Assembly: GCF_017498485.1 (NCBI RefSeq) | Contig: NZ_CP071795.1 | Location: forward strand, 620,001-684,000 | Direction of reading: 5' to 3' | DNA: 64,000 bases | DNA from: Polaribacter batillariae | Lineage (GTDB): Bacteria; Bacteroidota; Bacteroidia; Flavobacteriales; Flavobacteriaceae | Shown here: one piece after another, positions 1 through 7,904 of the stretch | How the letters are laid out: each line of letters begins with the position of its first letter | Position numbering within the stretch: the stretch's first letter is position 1 | Position numbers and translations under genes: made by a program | Notes under the pieces: generated by a model | Databases searched by the model: none | What the model was told of the DNA's origin: nothing | What the model saw: the letters and a program-made list of their open reading frames with translations, nothing else

Positions 1-278
1 GCTATCACTGCACTCGGAATGACAAAACAATGTCGTTTCGAACTTGTAATGTCATTTCGACCTTGTGGAGAAATCTTACAATACAAAGATTCCTCGGTTT
101 TGCTATCGCTTCACTCGGAATGACAAAATAATCTCATTTCGACCTTGTAATGTCATTTCGACCTTGTGGAGAAATCTTACAATGTAAAGATTCCTCGGTT
201 TCGCTATGGCTTCACTCGGAATGACAAAATAATATCATTTCAAACTTGTAATGTCATTTCGACCTTGTGGAGAAATCT
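1..278. repeat. 101-bp tandem palindromic intergenic repeat (about 2.7 copies)
   Basis: The core GTCATTTCGACCTTGTGG starts at 51, 152 and 253, so the period is 101 bp and the array continues beyond the left edge. Each unit is an imperfect inverted repeat: the arm GTCATTTCGA...GAGAAATCTT is answered by AAAGATTCCTCGG...CGGAATGAC. The last copy is half a unit and ends at 278, inside the leuD stop codon (277-279). The same core appears inverted inside the oxidoreductase gene at 10074-10100. It is not a CRISPR array, because copies abut and there are no unique spacers. Confidence 0.9.
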
Positions 279-876
279 AAAACGGTCTAGTTTCAGCAAA
301 TGCAGCAATTTCGTTTTCGATGTTTTTTAAATAATCTATATCATCGAAACCATTTAACATATTGTCTTTTTTGTATTCGTTAATCTCAAAAGATTCGCTT
401 TCGCCAGTGGCAAGTAATGTTACTTTTTGGTTTGGTAAATCTACTTTGATTTCCGTTTTTGGATTTGCCATAATTGCATCAAACAGTTTGTCTGCAAATT
501 CTGGAGAAACTTGTACAGGTAAAACTCCTACATTTAAACAATTTCCTTTAAAAATATCTGCAAATTCAGAAGAAATTACACAACGTAAACCAAAATCGTA
601 CACAGACCAAGCCGCGTGCTCTCTAGAAGAACCAGAACCAAAATTTCTACCTCCTACTAAGATTTTAGAACCTGCGTAAATTTCTTTGTTTAAAGGAAAA
701 TCTGCTTTTGGTGTTCCATCTTGATTGTATCTCCAATCACGAAAAAAGTTTTTATCGAAATCTTTACGCTCTGTTGCTTTTAAAAAACGAGCAGGTATGA
801 TTTGATCGGTATCTACATTTTCGATTGGTAATGGATATGCTGTACTTGTTAATACTTTAAATTTATCGTAAGCCAT
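277..876 (-). CDS. leuD: 3-isopropylmalate dehydratase small subunit LeuD
   Basis: LeuD is the swivelling-domain subunit of isopropylmalate isomerase. With LeuC it converts 2- to 3-isopropylmalate in cytoplasmic leucine synthesis. The 199-residue length is normal. The N-terminus carries the family motif around Asn-Val-Asp-Thr-Asp-Gln-Ile-Ile-Pro, and residues near 75-90 carry the substrate-binding GGRNFGSGSSREHAAW loop. It lies 107 bp downstream of leuC on the same strand, so the two are probably co-transcribed, and leuA/leuB would be expected to the left of the window. The stop codon shares two bases with the end of the flanking repeat, so a repeat copy landed exactly at the gene end. Confidence 0.97.
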   Translation of the reverse strand: MAYDKFKVLTSTAYPLPIENVDTDQIIPARFLKATERKDFDKNFFRDWRYNQDGTPKADFPLNKEIYAGSKILVGGRNFGSGSSREHAAWSVYDFGLRCVISSEFADIFKGNCLNVGVLPVQVSPEFADKLFDAIMANPKTEIKVDLPNQKVTLLATGESESFEINEYKKDNMLNGFDDIDYLKNIENEIAAFAETRPF

Positions 877-983
877 ATTTTTTAGTATTCAGATGCCAGT
901 ATCAGTTGGCAGTAATTGTTTAATTTTAATAAAATATTTTAATTCCATTCAGTTTTGTGACTGTAAACTGCCACTGAAAACTG
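877..983. repeat. leuC-leuD spacer with inverted intergenic repeat
   Basis: The spacer contains CAGTTGGCAGT (903-913) and, towards leuC, a near-complementary ACTGCCACTG, so the transcript could fold into a long hairpin. The 11-mer also occurs inverted at 38887-38897 (ACTGCCAACTG), next to a 7-bp tandem repeat, so it belongs to a second dispersed repeat family. A hairpin between leuC and leuD could affect message stability or the ratio of the two subunits; this is inference. Confidence 0.6.
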
Positions 984-2384
984 CTAACTAACAAGTAGCG
1001 TTCTTGGATCTGTAACCACACCTTCCACTGCAGATGCTGCAGCCACAAGCGGACTTGCTAATAAGGTTCTAGAACCTGGTCCTTGACGTCCTTCGAAATT
1101 TCTGTTGGATGTAGAAACAGATAATTTTCCTGCAGGAATTTTATCATCATTCATCGCCAAACAAGCAGAACAACCTGGTTCTCTTAATTCGAAACCTGCA
1201 TCATCAATAATTTTATCTAATCCTTCTGCTTTTATTTGATCTACTACTTTGTGTGAACCAGGAACTAACCAAGCTGTAACGTTATCTGCCTTTTTTCTTC
1301 CTTCTACAATCGAACAAAAGGCTCTAAAATCTTCGATTCTACCATTTGTACAAGAACCTAAAAAGACGAAATCAATGGGTTTTCCAATCATAGCATCGCC
1401 TTCGCTAAAAGACATATATCCTAAAGATTTCTTGTAAGTTTCTGCGCCACCTTTAACATTTGCTACTATTGGAATCGATTTTGTTACTCCCATTCCCATT
1501 CCTGGATTGGTACCATAGGTAATCATTGGTTCTATATCTGAGGCTTCATAATTAAATTCTGCGTCAAACTCTGCATCTTCTTCTGTATATAAAGTTTCCC
1601 AATATTTCATGGCCTTATCCCAATCTGCTCCTTTTGGAGTTAAAGAACGTCCTTTGATATATTCGAATGTTTTTGCATCTGGCGCAATCATACCTCCTCT
1701 GGCACCCATTTCTATAGATAAATTACAAACGGTCATTCTTCCTTCCATAGTCATATCTTTAAACACGTCACCAGCATATTCTACAAAATAACCTGTAGCA
1801 CCAGAGGTTGTTTGTTTAGAAATAATGTACAAAGCAACATCTTTGGGGGTAACTCCCAAACCTAATTTACCATTTACGTTGATACGCATTTTTTTAGGTT
1901 TTGGTTGCATAATACACTGTGTAGATAGTACCATTTCTACTTCCGAAGTTCCAATACCAAAGGCAATAGCACCAAAGGCTCCATGAGTAGATGTGTGAGA
2001 ATCTCCACAAACAATGGTTGCTCCTGGTAAAGTAATTCCGTTTTCTGGCCCTACAACATGCACAATTCCGTTGTTTTTATTACCCAACCCCCAGTGAGAA
2101 ATTCCGTGCTTTTTGGCATTGTTTTCTAATGCATCTAATTGATTGGCAGATAATGGATCTTCTACTGGTAAATGTTGGTTTATGGTTGGTGTGTTATGAT
2201 CTGCCGTTGCAAAAGTACGCTCTGGATACACAACGCGATTTCCTCTACTTTCTAACCCTAAAAACGCAACAGGACTGGTAACTTCGTGGATAAAATGACG
2301 ATCGATAAAAAACACATCTGGTCCGTCTTTTACACTACGAACTACATGCGAGTCCCATACTTTGTCAAATAATGTTTTTGCCAT
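984..2384 (-). CDS. leuC: 3-isopropylmalate dehydratase large subunit LeuC
   Basis: LeuC is the aconitase-type catalytic subunit of isopropylmalate isomerase. It is 466 residues long, as usual. The cluster-binding cysteines are visible in FLGSCTNGR (near residue 346) and in [10 protein letters not shown] (near 406 and 409), which hold a [4Fe-4S] cluster. The early [11 protein letters not shown] and the [13 protein letters not shown] segments are also typical. A candidate -7 box, TATATTTG, lies 42 bp upstream. The gene is the first visible member of a minus-strand leucine operon with leuD. Confidence 0.97.
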   Translation of the reverse strand: MAKTLFDKVWDSHVVRSVKDGPDVFFIDRHFIHEVTSPVAFLGLESRGNRVVYPERTFATADHNTPTINQHLPVEDPLSANQLDALENNAKKHGISHWGLGNKNNGIVHVVGPENGITLPGATIVCGDSHTSTHGAFGAIAFGIGTSEVEMVLSTQCIMQPKPKKMRINVNGKLGLGVTPKDVALYIISKQTTSGATGYFVEYAGDVFKDMTMEGRMTVCNLSIEMGARGGMIAPDAKTFEYIKGRSLTPKGADWDKAMKYWETLYTEEDAEFDAEFNYEASDIEPMITYGTNPGMGMGVTKSIPIVANVKGGAETYKKSLGYMSFSEGDAMIGKPIDFVFLGSCTNGRIEDFRAFCSIVEGRKKADNVTAWLVPGSHKVVDQIKAEGLDKIIDDAGFELREPGCSACLAMNDDKIPAGKLSVSTSNRNFEGRQGPGSRTLLASPLVAAASAVEGVVTDPRTLLVS

Positions 2385-2425
2385 TTTAATTTTATATTTA
2401 GTAACTATTTTCTTGTATCAGCTAC

Positions 2426-2433
2426 CAAATATA
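2426..2433 (-). promoter_or_regulatory. -7 box candidate for leuCD
   Basis: TATATTTG on the minus strand matches the Bacteroidota -7 consensus TAnnTTTG, 42 bp before the leuC ATG. No good -33 TTTG is seen 19 bp upstream, so the call rests on one element and its position. Confidence 0.4.
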
Positions 2434-2671
2434 GAGTTTAAAAGAGTATTCTACATTTTATTTGCATTTCTTACATGATATTCAACAGTTATAGTTATTA
2501 TTATTTTACTGAAAAACAGATACTTAATTCGATTAAAATACGATGTCTATTTATTTTAAAACATATCTAATAAATACCTCTATGTATCGATAATAATTTA
2601 ATTAATATAACGAAATTGGAACAAAATTGATAAATTAGTCGTCTAAAGAGTATAAATCGACAAAACTACCT

Positions 2672-3355
2672 ATGAAAACTTATATTTACCCATTATTTCT
2701 TTTTCTCTTATGTATTGGCTGTACTTCGCAAAAAAATTCTGAAGATTTTATAAATGCCACTGAAGGTCGTTATTTATTTAACGATAACGAAGTGATTGAA
2801 ATTTATTTTAAAGATCAAATTTTACATGCAAAATGGCGTGGTAATGATGATATTGAATTGTTGAAAGTAAACGACAGTGCATTCTATATGAAGGAGTTAA
2901 ATGAAAAAATGATATTTGTAAGCTTACCGGAAATGCATATTGAGTTGGCCCCCAAAAAAGAACATGATGGTATTATTTATCATTTTAAAAAACTAAGTAA
3001 AAACGAAAAAACTCCAAATGAATATTTTGAAGCAGATGCCTATGACAAAGCTTTAGAGGCCTTTTTAAAAATTAAACAACAAGACTCATTAAGTCCAGTG
3101 ATTAGTGAAAGAAGAATTAACTCTATGGGATACCGATTTTTAAGGGAGAAAAAAGCTGAAAAAGCAATAGAAATTTTTAAAATAAATATGGCTTTGCATC
3201 CTAAAAGTTCAAATGTTTATGATAGTACTGCTGATGCTTATTTAATATTAGGAGATACCATAAAGGCAAGAGAATATTACAAAAAAGCGCTAGCTATAAA
3301 TCCAGAAAATAGACATGCTAAAAGAGCTTATACCAAGTTAATAGAAAAAAAATAA
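2672..3355 (+). CDS. TPR-containing lipoprotein
   Basis: The 227-residue product begins with a lipoprotein signal: a hydrophobic stretch ending in a lipobox with Cys17 (CIGC), so it is probably anchored in a membrane facing the periplasm. The middle has no family I recognise. Residues about 130-225 form tetratricopeptide repeats, with AIEIFKINMALHPKS followed by AREYYKKALAINPEN. Such TPR tails are often fused to serine hydrolases in Bacteroidota, but no hydrolase domain is present here. The stop codon overlaps by one base the apparent AUA start of the next gene, which suggests translational coupling. Confidence 0.75.
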   Translation: MKTYIYPLFLFLLCIGCTSQKNSEDFINATEGRYLFNDNEVIEIYFKDQILHAKWRGNDDIELLKVNDSAFYMKELNEKMIFVSLPEMHIELAPKKEHDGIIYHFKKLSKNEKTPNEYFEADAYDKALEAFLKIKQQDSLSPVISERRINSMGYRFLREKKAEKAIEIFKINMALHPKSSNVYDSTADAYLILGDTIKAREYYKKALAINPENRHAKRAYTKLIEKK

Positions 3356-3894
3356 TAACTTTAGAGCAATTAAAATATCCTATTGGAAAAACTATTATTC
3401 CTAAAGAAATTTCCAAAAGAAATATTGAAGAATGGATTTCTGTCTTAGAAAAATTTCCTCAAGAACTTGAGTTTTTAATCAAAAATCTTTCTGAAAATCA
3501 GCTAGATACTCCTTATAGAGAAAATGGCTGGACAATAAGGCAAGTTATACATCATTGTTATGACAGCCATCATAATTCGTACACTCGTTTTAAATGGGCT
3601 TTAACTGAAGAGGAACCTGTTATAAAAGCTTATTTTGAAGAACGTTGGGCAGAATTATCTGATTCTAAATCTGCACCTATCTTTTTATCTATTGATGCTT
3701 TAAAAACATTACATGCAAAATGGGTTTATTTGCTAAAAAACGTATCTGATAAAGATTTGGCTAAAAAATTCATACACCCTTCAAACGATAAAAAAACGAG
3801 CTTAAAAGAAAATATTTGTATTTATGCTTGGCATTGCAATCATCATTTTGCGCATATTGAGCAATTATTAATTCGAAAAGGCTGGAAAGTTTAG
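3355..3894 (+). CDS. YfiT/BstA-like DinB-fold protein (putative thiol transferase or metal-dependent hydrolase) with apparent AUA start
   Basis: This reading frame has 179 codons, no internal stop and not a single methionine codon. The product resembles Bacillus YfiT (bacillithiol transferase BstA, DinB_2 superfamily). It has an LDTPYRENGWTIRQVIHH segment near residue 55, RFKWALTEEE, RWAELSDSK and a C-terminal YAWHCNHHFAHI that supplies metal-binding histidines. Homologues start Met-Thr-Leu-Glu-Gln; here the codons read ATA-ACT-TTA-GAG-CAA, so the ATG of a TAATG overlap with the preceding gene looks to have become ATA. No ATG, GTG or usable TTG lies in frame upstream before the stop at 3319. 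It may be translated by reinitiation at AUA, or be silenced by a start-codon mutation. Function is inferred from the family; Bacteroidota commonly make bacillithiol. Confidence 0.75.
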   Translation: MTLEQLKYPIGKTIIPKEISKRNIEEWISVLEKFPQELEFLIKNLSENQLDTPYRENGWTIRQVIHHCYDSHHNSYTRFKWALTEEEPVIKAYFEERWAELSDSKSAPIFLSIDALKTLHAKWVYLLKNVSDKDLAKKFIHPSNDKKTSLKENICIYAWHCNHHFAHIEQLLIRKGWKV

Positions 3895-3956
3895 TTCTTA
3901 TTTAATTTTATATTGCCCAAATTACTCATATATTTAAAATTTAATTTTTTACAATT

Positions 3957-4421
3957 ATGAAAACGGCACAACAATGGTTTGATGAATATGCTGTAAACCA
4001 TCAAAACGAAACCAATAAAAAGATACATTATGTTTGTGTTCCACTAATTTTCTTTAGTGCAATTGGTCTTTTAATGAGTATTCCAACTACAATGTTAAAA
4101 AGCACTTTGGGTTTATACAATCCGCTCTTAGAAAATTGGGGTGCAGTTTTTGGAGTTTTTATTTCTATTTTTTACCTGCGTTTAGGCTTTTGGTATTTTG
4201 TTGAAATGCTTTTTGTAATACTACTTTGTATTGTTGGTAATTTTTGGTTAGGCAACAATACCAATTTACTTTATGCCTCGATTATTATATTTATTTTAGC
4301 TTGGATTGGTCAATTTTGGGGACATAAAGTAGAAGGTAAAAAACCATCTTTTGCCAAAGATTTACAATTCTTATTCATTGGACCACTTTGGGTAATTCAA
4401 AAATTAGGAAAGAAAAAATAA
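3957..4421 (+). CDS. DUF962 (Mpo1-like) integral membrane protein
   Basis: The 154-residue protein opens with a soluble segment (QQWFDEYAVNHQNETNKKIHYVCVP) typical of DUF962/YGL010w. Four hydrophobic membrane segments follow, then a short basic C-terminus. The yeast relative Mpo1 acts in alpha-oxidation of 2-hydroxy fatty acids; the histidine near residue 16 and the GHKVEGKKPSFAKD motif near 123 are the conserved parts of the family. Bacterial function is not established. csaA follows after 3 bp, so the two are likely co-transcribed. Confidence 0.85.
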   Translation: MKTAQQWFDEYAVNHQNETNKKIHYVCVPLIFFSAIGLLMSIPTTMLKSTLGLYNPLLENWGAVFGVFISIFYLRLGFWYFVEMLFVILLCIVGNFWLGNNTNLLYASIIIFILAWIGQFWGHKVEGKKPSFAKDLQFLFIGPLWVIQKLGKKK

Positions 4422-4424
4422 ACT

Positions 4425-4763
4425 ATGAAACCAGCAATTACTTTTGATGATTTTTTAAAAGTTGATATTAGAATAGGAACCATAATAAAAGTCGATGATT
4501 TTAAGAAAGCCCAAAAACCAGCCTATCAATTAACCATTGATTTTGGAAATTTAGGAATTAAAAAATCTAGCGCACAAATAACAAATTTATATACTAAAGA
4601 AACATTATTACACAAACAAGTTTCTGCAATTGTAAATTTTAAACCCAAACAAATTGCTAATTTTATTAGTGAAGTGCTGGTTTTAGGTGTGTATAATTCT
4701 AACGGAAATGTTGTTTTACTACAAGCCTCAAAAAAAATAAAAAATGGAGAACCAATAAGTTAA
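4425..4763 (+). CDS. csaA: tRNA-binding OB-fold protein CsaA
   Basis: This 112-residue protein is a stand-alone tRNA-binding OB domain, the size of CsaA. It starts with ITFDDFLKVDIRIGTI, the family's first beta strand, and ends with the usual VVLLQASKKIKNGEPIS strand-turn. CsaA binds tRNA and was first described as an export-related chaperone in Bacillus. It is 3 bp downstream of the DUF962 gene in what appears to be one transcript. Confidence 0.93.
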   Translation: MKPAITFDDFLKVDIRIGTIIKVDDFKKAQKPAYQLTIDFGNLGIKKSSAQITNLYTKETLLHKQVSAIVNFKPKQIANFISEVLVLGVYNSNGNVVLLQASKKIKNGEPIS

Positions 4764-4777
4764 CTACACATTTATAA

Positions 4778-4936
4778 TTACCTATTAGGATTATTCAAAA
4801 TAACCAGAGCACCAATTACTCCAGGAATCCAGCCACAAAGCGTTAATAAAAATATGATAAAAAAAGAACCACAACCTTTATCAATTACTGATAATGGTGG
4901 AAAAATAATAGCAAAAAGTACTCTAAAAAAACTCAT
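4778..4936 (-). CDS. YqaE/Pmp3 family small membrane proteolipid
   Basis: This 52-residue gene runs convergently towards csaA. The product begins MSFFRVLFAIIFPPLSVI and carries a second membrane segment ending in CGWIPGVIGALVILNNP, which is the two-helix signature of the Pmp3/YqaE (UPF0057) family. In yeast and plants these peptides modulate membrane potential and respond to salt or cold. The bacterial role is unknown. The start was taken at the only ATG in frame that gives the full first helix. Confidence 0.88.
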   Translation of the reverse strand: MSFFRVLFAIIFPPLSVIDKGCGSFFIIFLLTLCGWIPGVIGALVILNNPNR

Positions 4937-4998
4937 TTAAACTTTTGGTTGGTTACAATTTTAAGACGAATGAAAATTAAAGTTGTTACAAAAAGCAA

Positions 4999-5039
4999 AA
5001 AAAGACCTTTTAAATTCAAAAATTCTAAAAGGTCTTTTT
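4999..5039 (-). terminator. Rho-independent terminator after the M14 peptidase
   Basis: AAAAAGACCTTTTA (4999-5012) pairs with TAAAAGGTCTTTTT (5026-5039) around a 13-base loop. Both strands end in a T run, so it can work in either direction. It sits 24 bp past the peptidase stop and 63 bp upstream of the YqaE start, separating the two minus-strand genes. Confidence 0.85.
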
Positions 5040-5062
5040 AATTGTTTTAAATTTTAGTTCAT

Positions 5063-7558
5063 CTACATCTTATCTCCAAAGAAAATTGCATTCATCAACA
5101 ACTTATTGGTTCCGTACCAAAATGCTCTAAAATTCGTGTTGTCTGTAAAAACAATTACTTTTCCTCTTCCCATTCGTTGTACTTTAAACGGAACTGTGTT
5201 TGGTATTATTTTCGCATTTTCTTTTGAAATATAACCACTTAATAAAGGATTAGATGTATATTGTATTGGGTTGTTATAACTTCTTTTATCTGGTTTTATA
5301 AACATTGTAGAGTTTCTAAACAATGCGATTTTATCGTTTTTGTAACCAAAGTTTACTGGATGAGAACGATCTATATTTGCTTCAAAAATTGCTCCTCCAA
5401 TAACTTGTGCTCCAGACTGTAAACCTCTATTTTCAAAAGAAACATTTTTAATAGTGTCGATTTTAGCGCTATCAAACTCTAAACTGATAAACTTTTTACT
5501 AGACAACCATCTTGCTGTGTTTTTATAACCAATTAAAATTCCGCCATTTGTTACCCAAGTTTTTAGTTTTTCTTCAGCAGATTTTCCTAAATTATAGCTG
5601 CTTGGAATTATAATTACAGAATATTTACTTATATCTACTCTAGCAAAATAGCTCATATCTAAACGTGTTAAAGCCATATCAAAACGTTGATCTAACAAGT
5701 GCCAAATTTCTCCAGAATCGTTTCCTGCAATACCATCTCCCACCAACATGGCTACTTTTGGGGTATCAATTGCGCTAAAATTATTCGAACCCAAATCAAT
5801 TCCGTCGTTAAAACCTGTTGAAACTCCGTTGATTAAAACGTGGCTTTCTTGAGCCGTTTTTTGTAAAAATTGATACATTTCTAAAGCATTGTATTTTTGA
5901 TTTTGAACAGGAATAAAAATTGTTCCATAATCGTAAGAATTGCCACCATTTTTAAAGTTTTTCATCGAAACTTTCGCTCGCAAACCTTTTTGTAAAATTG
6001 CGTTCAACGCTTTTGGAGCATAGTATTCGTTCCAAGGCATTAAATAACCATAATCACTTTTAAAGGAAACTGTTCCTGTTTTCATTTTTAAATCTTCAAT
6101 TTCATTTCCAGCTTTCGAAAGTGAAATATTTTCAGCATAATCAACTCCAAAAGAATGATTAAAAGTCCACGCAGAAACATCGTAAAACAAACTGTCTTTA
6201 AACGTTTTACGAACATCGAACATGGCTTTTACCAAACGTTGATTTTTTTGATTCATTGGAACCACATAACTGTAACCTTTTTTAAAGGTTTTTCCATTTG
6301 CTGTAAAATCGGACTTTACATTGTGTATTTTTATTTGATGACGTTTTAAAACTTCTGCCAAATGATAACTTTTTGCAGCATCTTTTTCATCTCCAAAAAC
6401 AATGGCTTTATTAGAAAAACCATTTCTAGATTCTTTGTAAAAATCTTGCTGATATTGTAAAATTTTTACTCTCATTTTTCTGGCAGCTTCTAAAGTCGAT
6501 AATGCTGCTGTAAATTGATTTCTAATTGTAAACGGAAAAGTTAAAACGCCATTTACAGTTTCTTGAGCATGGCCTCTAGAACTTGCTTGTTCGAATAAAA
6601 TTCCAATACTTCCATTAATATCTGGAAAAGTAGAGCCTTTACCATAATAAAAATCGTCGAAACTTTCTTCAGAATAATACAAAGAACCTATTTTATCTAA
6701 TGCTTTTGCATGATAAGTTGCAATTTCTTTGGTTAAATCTTGGTTCATTTGAGGCGTTAAAGGATTTGTTCTACTAGGAATTCCTGGTTGAAAAAAGAAA
6801 CTCGAATTGCTACCCATTTCATGGTGATCTGTTAAAATATTGGGCATCCATTTATAAAAACTTTCAATTCTAGCACGACTTTCTGGCAATTGCACTGGCA
6901 ACCAATCTCTGTTCATATCAAATTGATAGTGGTTGGTTCTTCCTCTTGGCCAAATCTCTGTATATTCTCTATCGTTAGGATCTGGATTTATATTTTTACT
7001 TCTGTTCGTATTGGCCCAATATGCAAAACGTTGCAAACCATCTGGATTAAAAGAAGGATCAAATAAAATAACGGTATTTTCTAGTAAATTATCTATTTTA
7101 CTGCCTTCTGCTGCAGCTAAATAATAGGCAACAGCCAAAGCTGCATTCGAACCACTTGGCTCATTTCCATGGATAGAAAAACCTTGGTACACAACTATTT
7201 TATTGTTCGAAACATCTGCTGAAGTATTCGTTGCTTCAACATGATTTTTACGTATATTTTCTATATTTTGATGGTTTTTAGCTGAAGTAATCGTTAACAA
7301 TAACAAAGGCCTATCTTCGAAAGTTTTTCCTCTATTTTCTATAGAAATTCTGTTAGATGAAGCTGCCAAAACCTTCATGTATTCTACCAACTTATCGTGT
7401 GTAATATGCCACTCTCCTACTTCATGACCAATTACAGATTTTGGCGTTGGAATATCTTTATTATAAGTTACATCATTGGGCAGGTAATAAGATAAATCTA
7501 CTTTTTGTGCAGAAATTGAAATCGACACAAATAAGAAAAGAAATAAAAGTTTTTTCAT
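5063..7558 (-). CDS. Secreted M14 family zinc carboxypeptidase
   Basis: The product of about 831 residues starts with a cleavable signal peptide (MKKLLFLFLFVSISISAQ). The catalytic domain shows the zinc motif HGNEPSG near residue 129, a TDHHEMGS segment that probably supplies the third ligand, and the catalytic glutamate in FEQASSRGH near 322. The C-terminal third is a flavodoxin-like fold similar to glutamine-amidotransferase-like domains fused to M14 enzymes in Bacteroidota. It probably trims peptides in the periplasm or at the cell surface. An upstream ATG at 7585 is possible but lies inside a TATATTTG box, so 7558 is preferred. Confidence 0.9.
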   Translation of the reverse strand: MKKLLFLFLFVSISISAQKVDLSYYLPNDVTYNKDIPTPKSVIGHEVGEWHITHDKLVEYMKVLAASSNRISIENRGKTFEDRPLLLLTITSAKNHQNIENIRKNHVEATNTSADVSNNKIVVYQGFSIHGNEPSGSNAALAVAYYLAAAEGSKIDNLLENTVILFDPSFNPDGLQRFAYWANTNRSKNINPDPNDREYTEIWPRGRTNHYQFDMNRDWLPVQLPESRARIESFYKWMPNILTDHHEMGSNSSFFFQPGIPSRTNPLTPQMNQDLTKEIATYHAKALDKIGSLYYSEESFDDFYYGKGSTFPDINGSIGILFEQASSRGHAQETVNGVLTFPFTIRNQFTAALSTLEAARKMRVKILQYQQDFYKESRNGFSNKAIVFGDEKDAAKSYHLAEVLKRHQIKIHNVKSDFTANGKTFKKGYSYVVPMNQKNQRLVKAMFDVRKTFKDSLFYDVSAWTFNHSFGVDYAENISLSKAGNEIEDLKMKTGTVSFKSDYGYLMPWNEYYAPKALNAILQKGLRAKVSMKNFKNGGNSYDYGTIFIPVQNQKYNALEMYQFLQKTAQESHVLINGVSTGFNDGIDLGSNNFSAIDTPKVAMLVGDGIAGNDSGEIWHLLDQRFDMALTRLDMSYFARVDISKYSVIIIPSSYNLGKSAEEKLKTWVTNGGILIGYKNTARWLSSKKFISLEFDSAKIDTIKNVSFENRGLQSGAQVIGGAIFEANIDRSHPVNFGYKNDKIALFRNSTMFIKPDKRSYNNPIQYTSNPLLSGYISKENAKIIPNTVPFKVQRMGRGKVIVFTDNTNFRAFWYGTNKLLMNAIFFGDKM

Positions 7559-7904
7559 CTGAAGGTAAATTTGGTTAACAGACAAATATAGGAATTCAAA
7601 AAAATTATACTTGATACTTTAACATTGATTTTAATTGTATGCATCCGAAAAGAATTTTTGCAGTTACATCTGTTATCGTAATGCAATAGCTAAGTTACGT
7701 CGAACTCACTACAGTAGAACGCAAACTTATATGGCATTTAAGCCAAATGTTAGCGAAAAAATACAAAAAACATTTTTCTCTAAAATTCTCAATTATAGCC
7801 TTTATAATTTAACGATTTCATAAAAATTTAGAAACTCTGTATCGTTTCAAGATTAATGAAAATATTATTCAGATATTTGTAATTAGATACTTTTTTAGTT
7901 ACAA
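7559..7904. other. 346-bp intergenic region between divergent genes
   Basis: The region separates the peptidase (minus) from the FAD oxidase (plus). A -7 box for the peptidase lies at 7583-7590. The stretch 7655-7765 is less AT-rich than its surroundings and holds a 62-codon open frame with no resemblance to any family. No RNA fold, repeat or operator was recognised in the rest. Confidence 0.6.
7583..7590 (-). promoter_or_regulatory. -7 box for the M14 peptidase
   Basis: TATATTTG on the minus strand fits TAnnTTTG. Transcription would start near 7577, 19 bases before the ATG at 7558 and after the alternative ATG at 7585, so it supports the shorter protein. The -33 element is poor. Confidence 0.5.

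Noticed and set aside
1..278. Regular repeats that could be taken for a CRISPR array
   Set aside because: Units abut at 101 bp, all parts repeat, and there are no unique spacers or cas genes.
7635..7823. A 62-codon open frame between the peptidase and the FAD oxidase
   Set aside because: No family likeness and no ribosome site; kept as intergenic.
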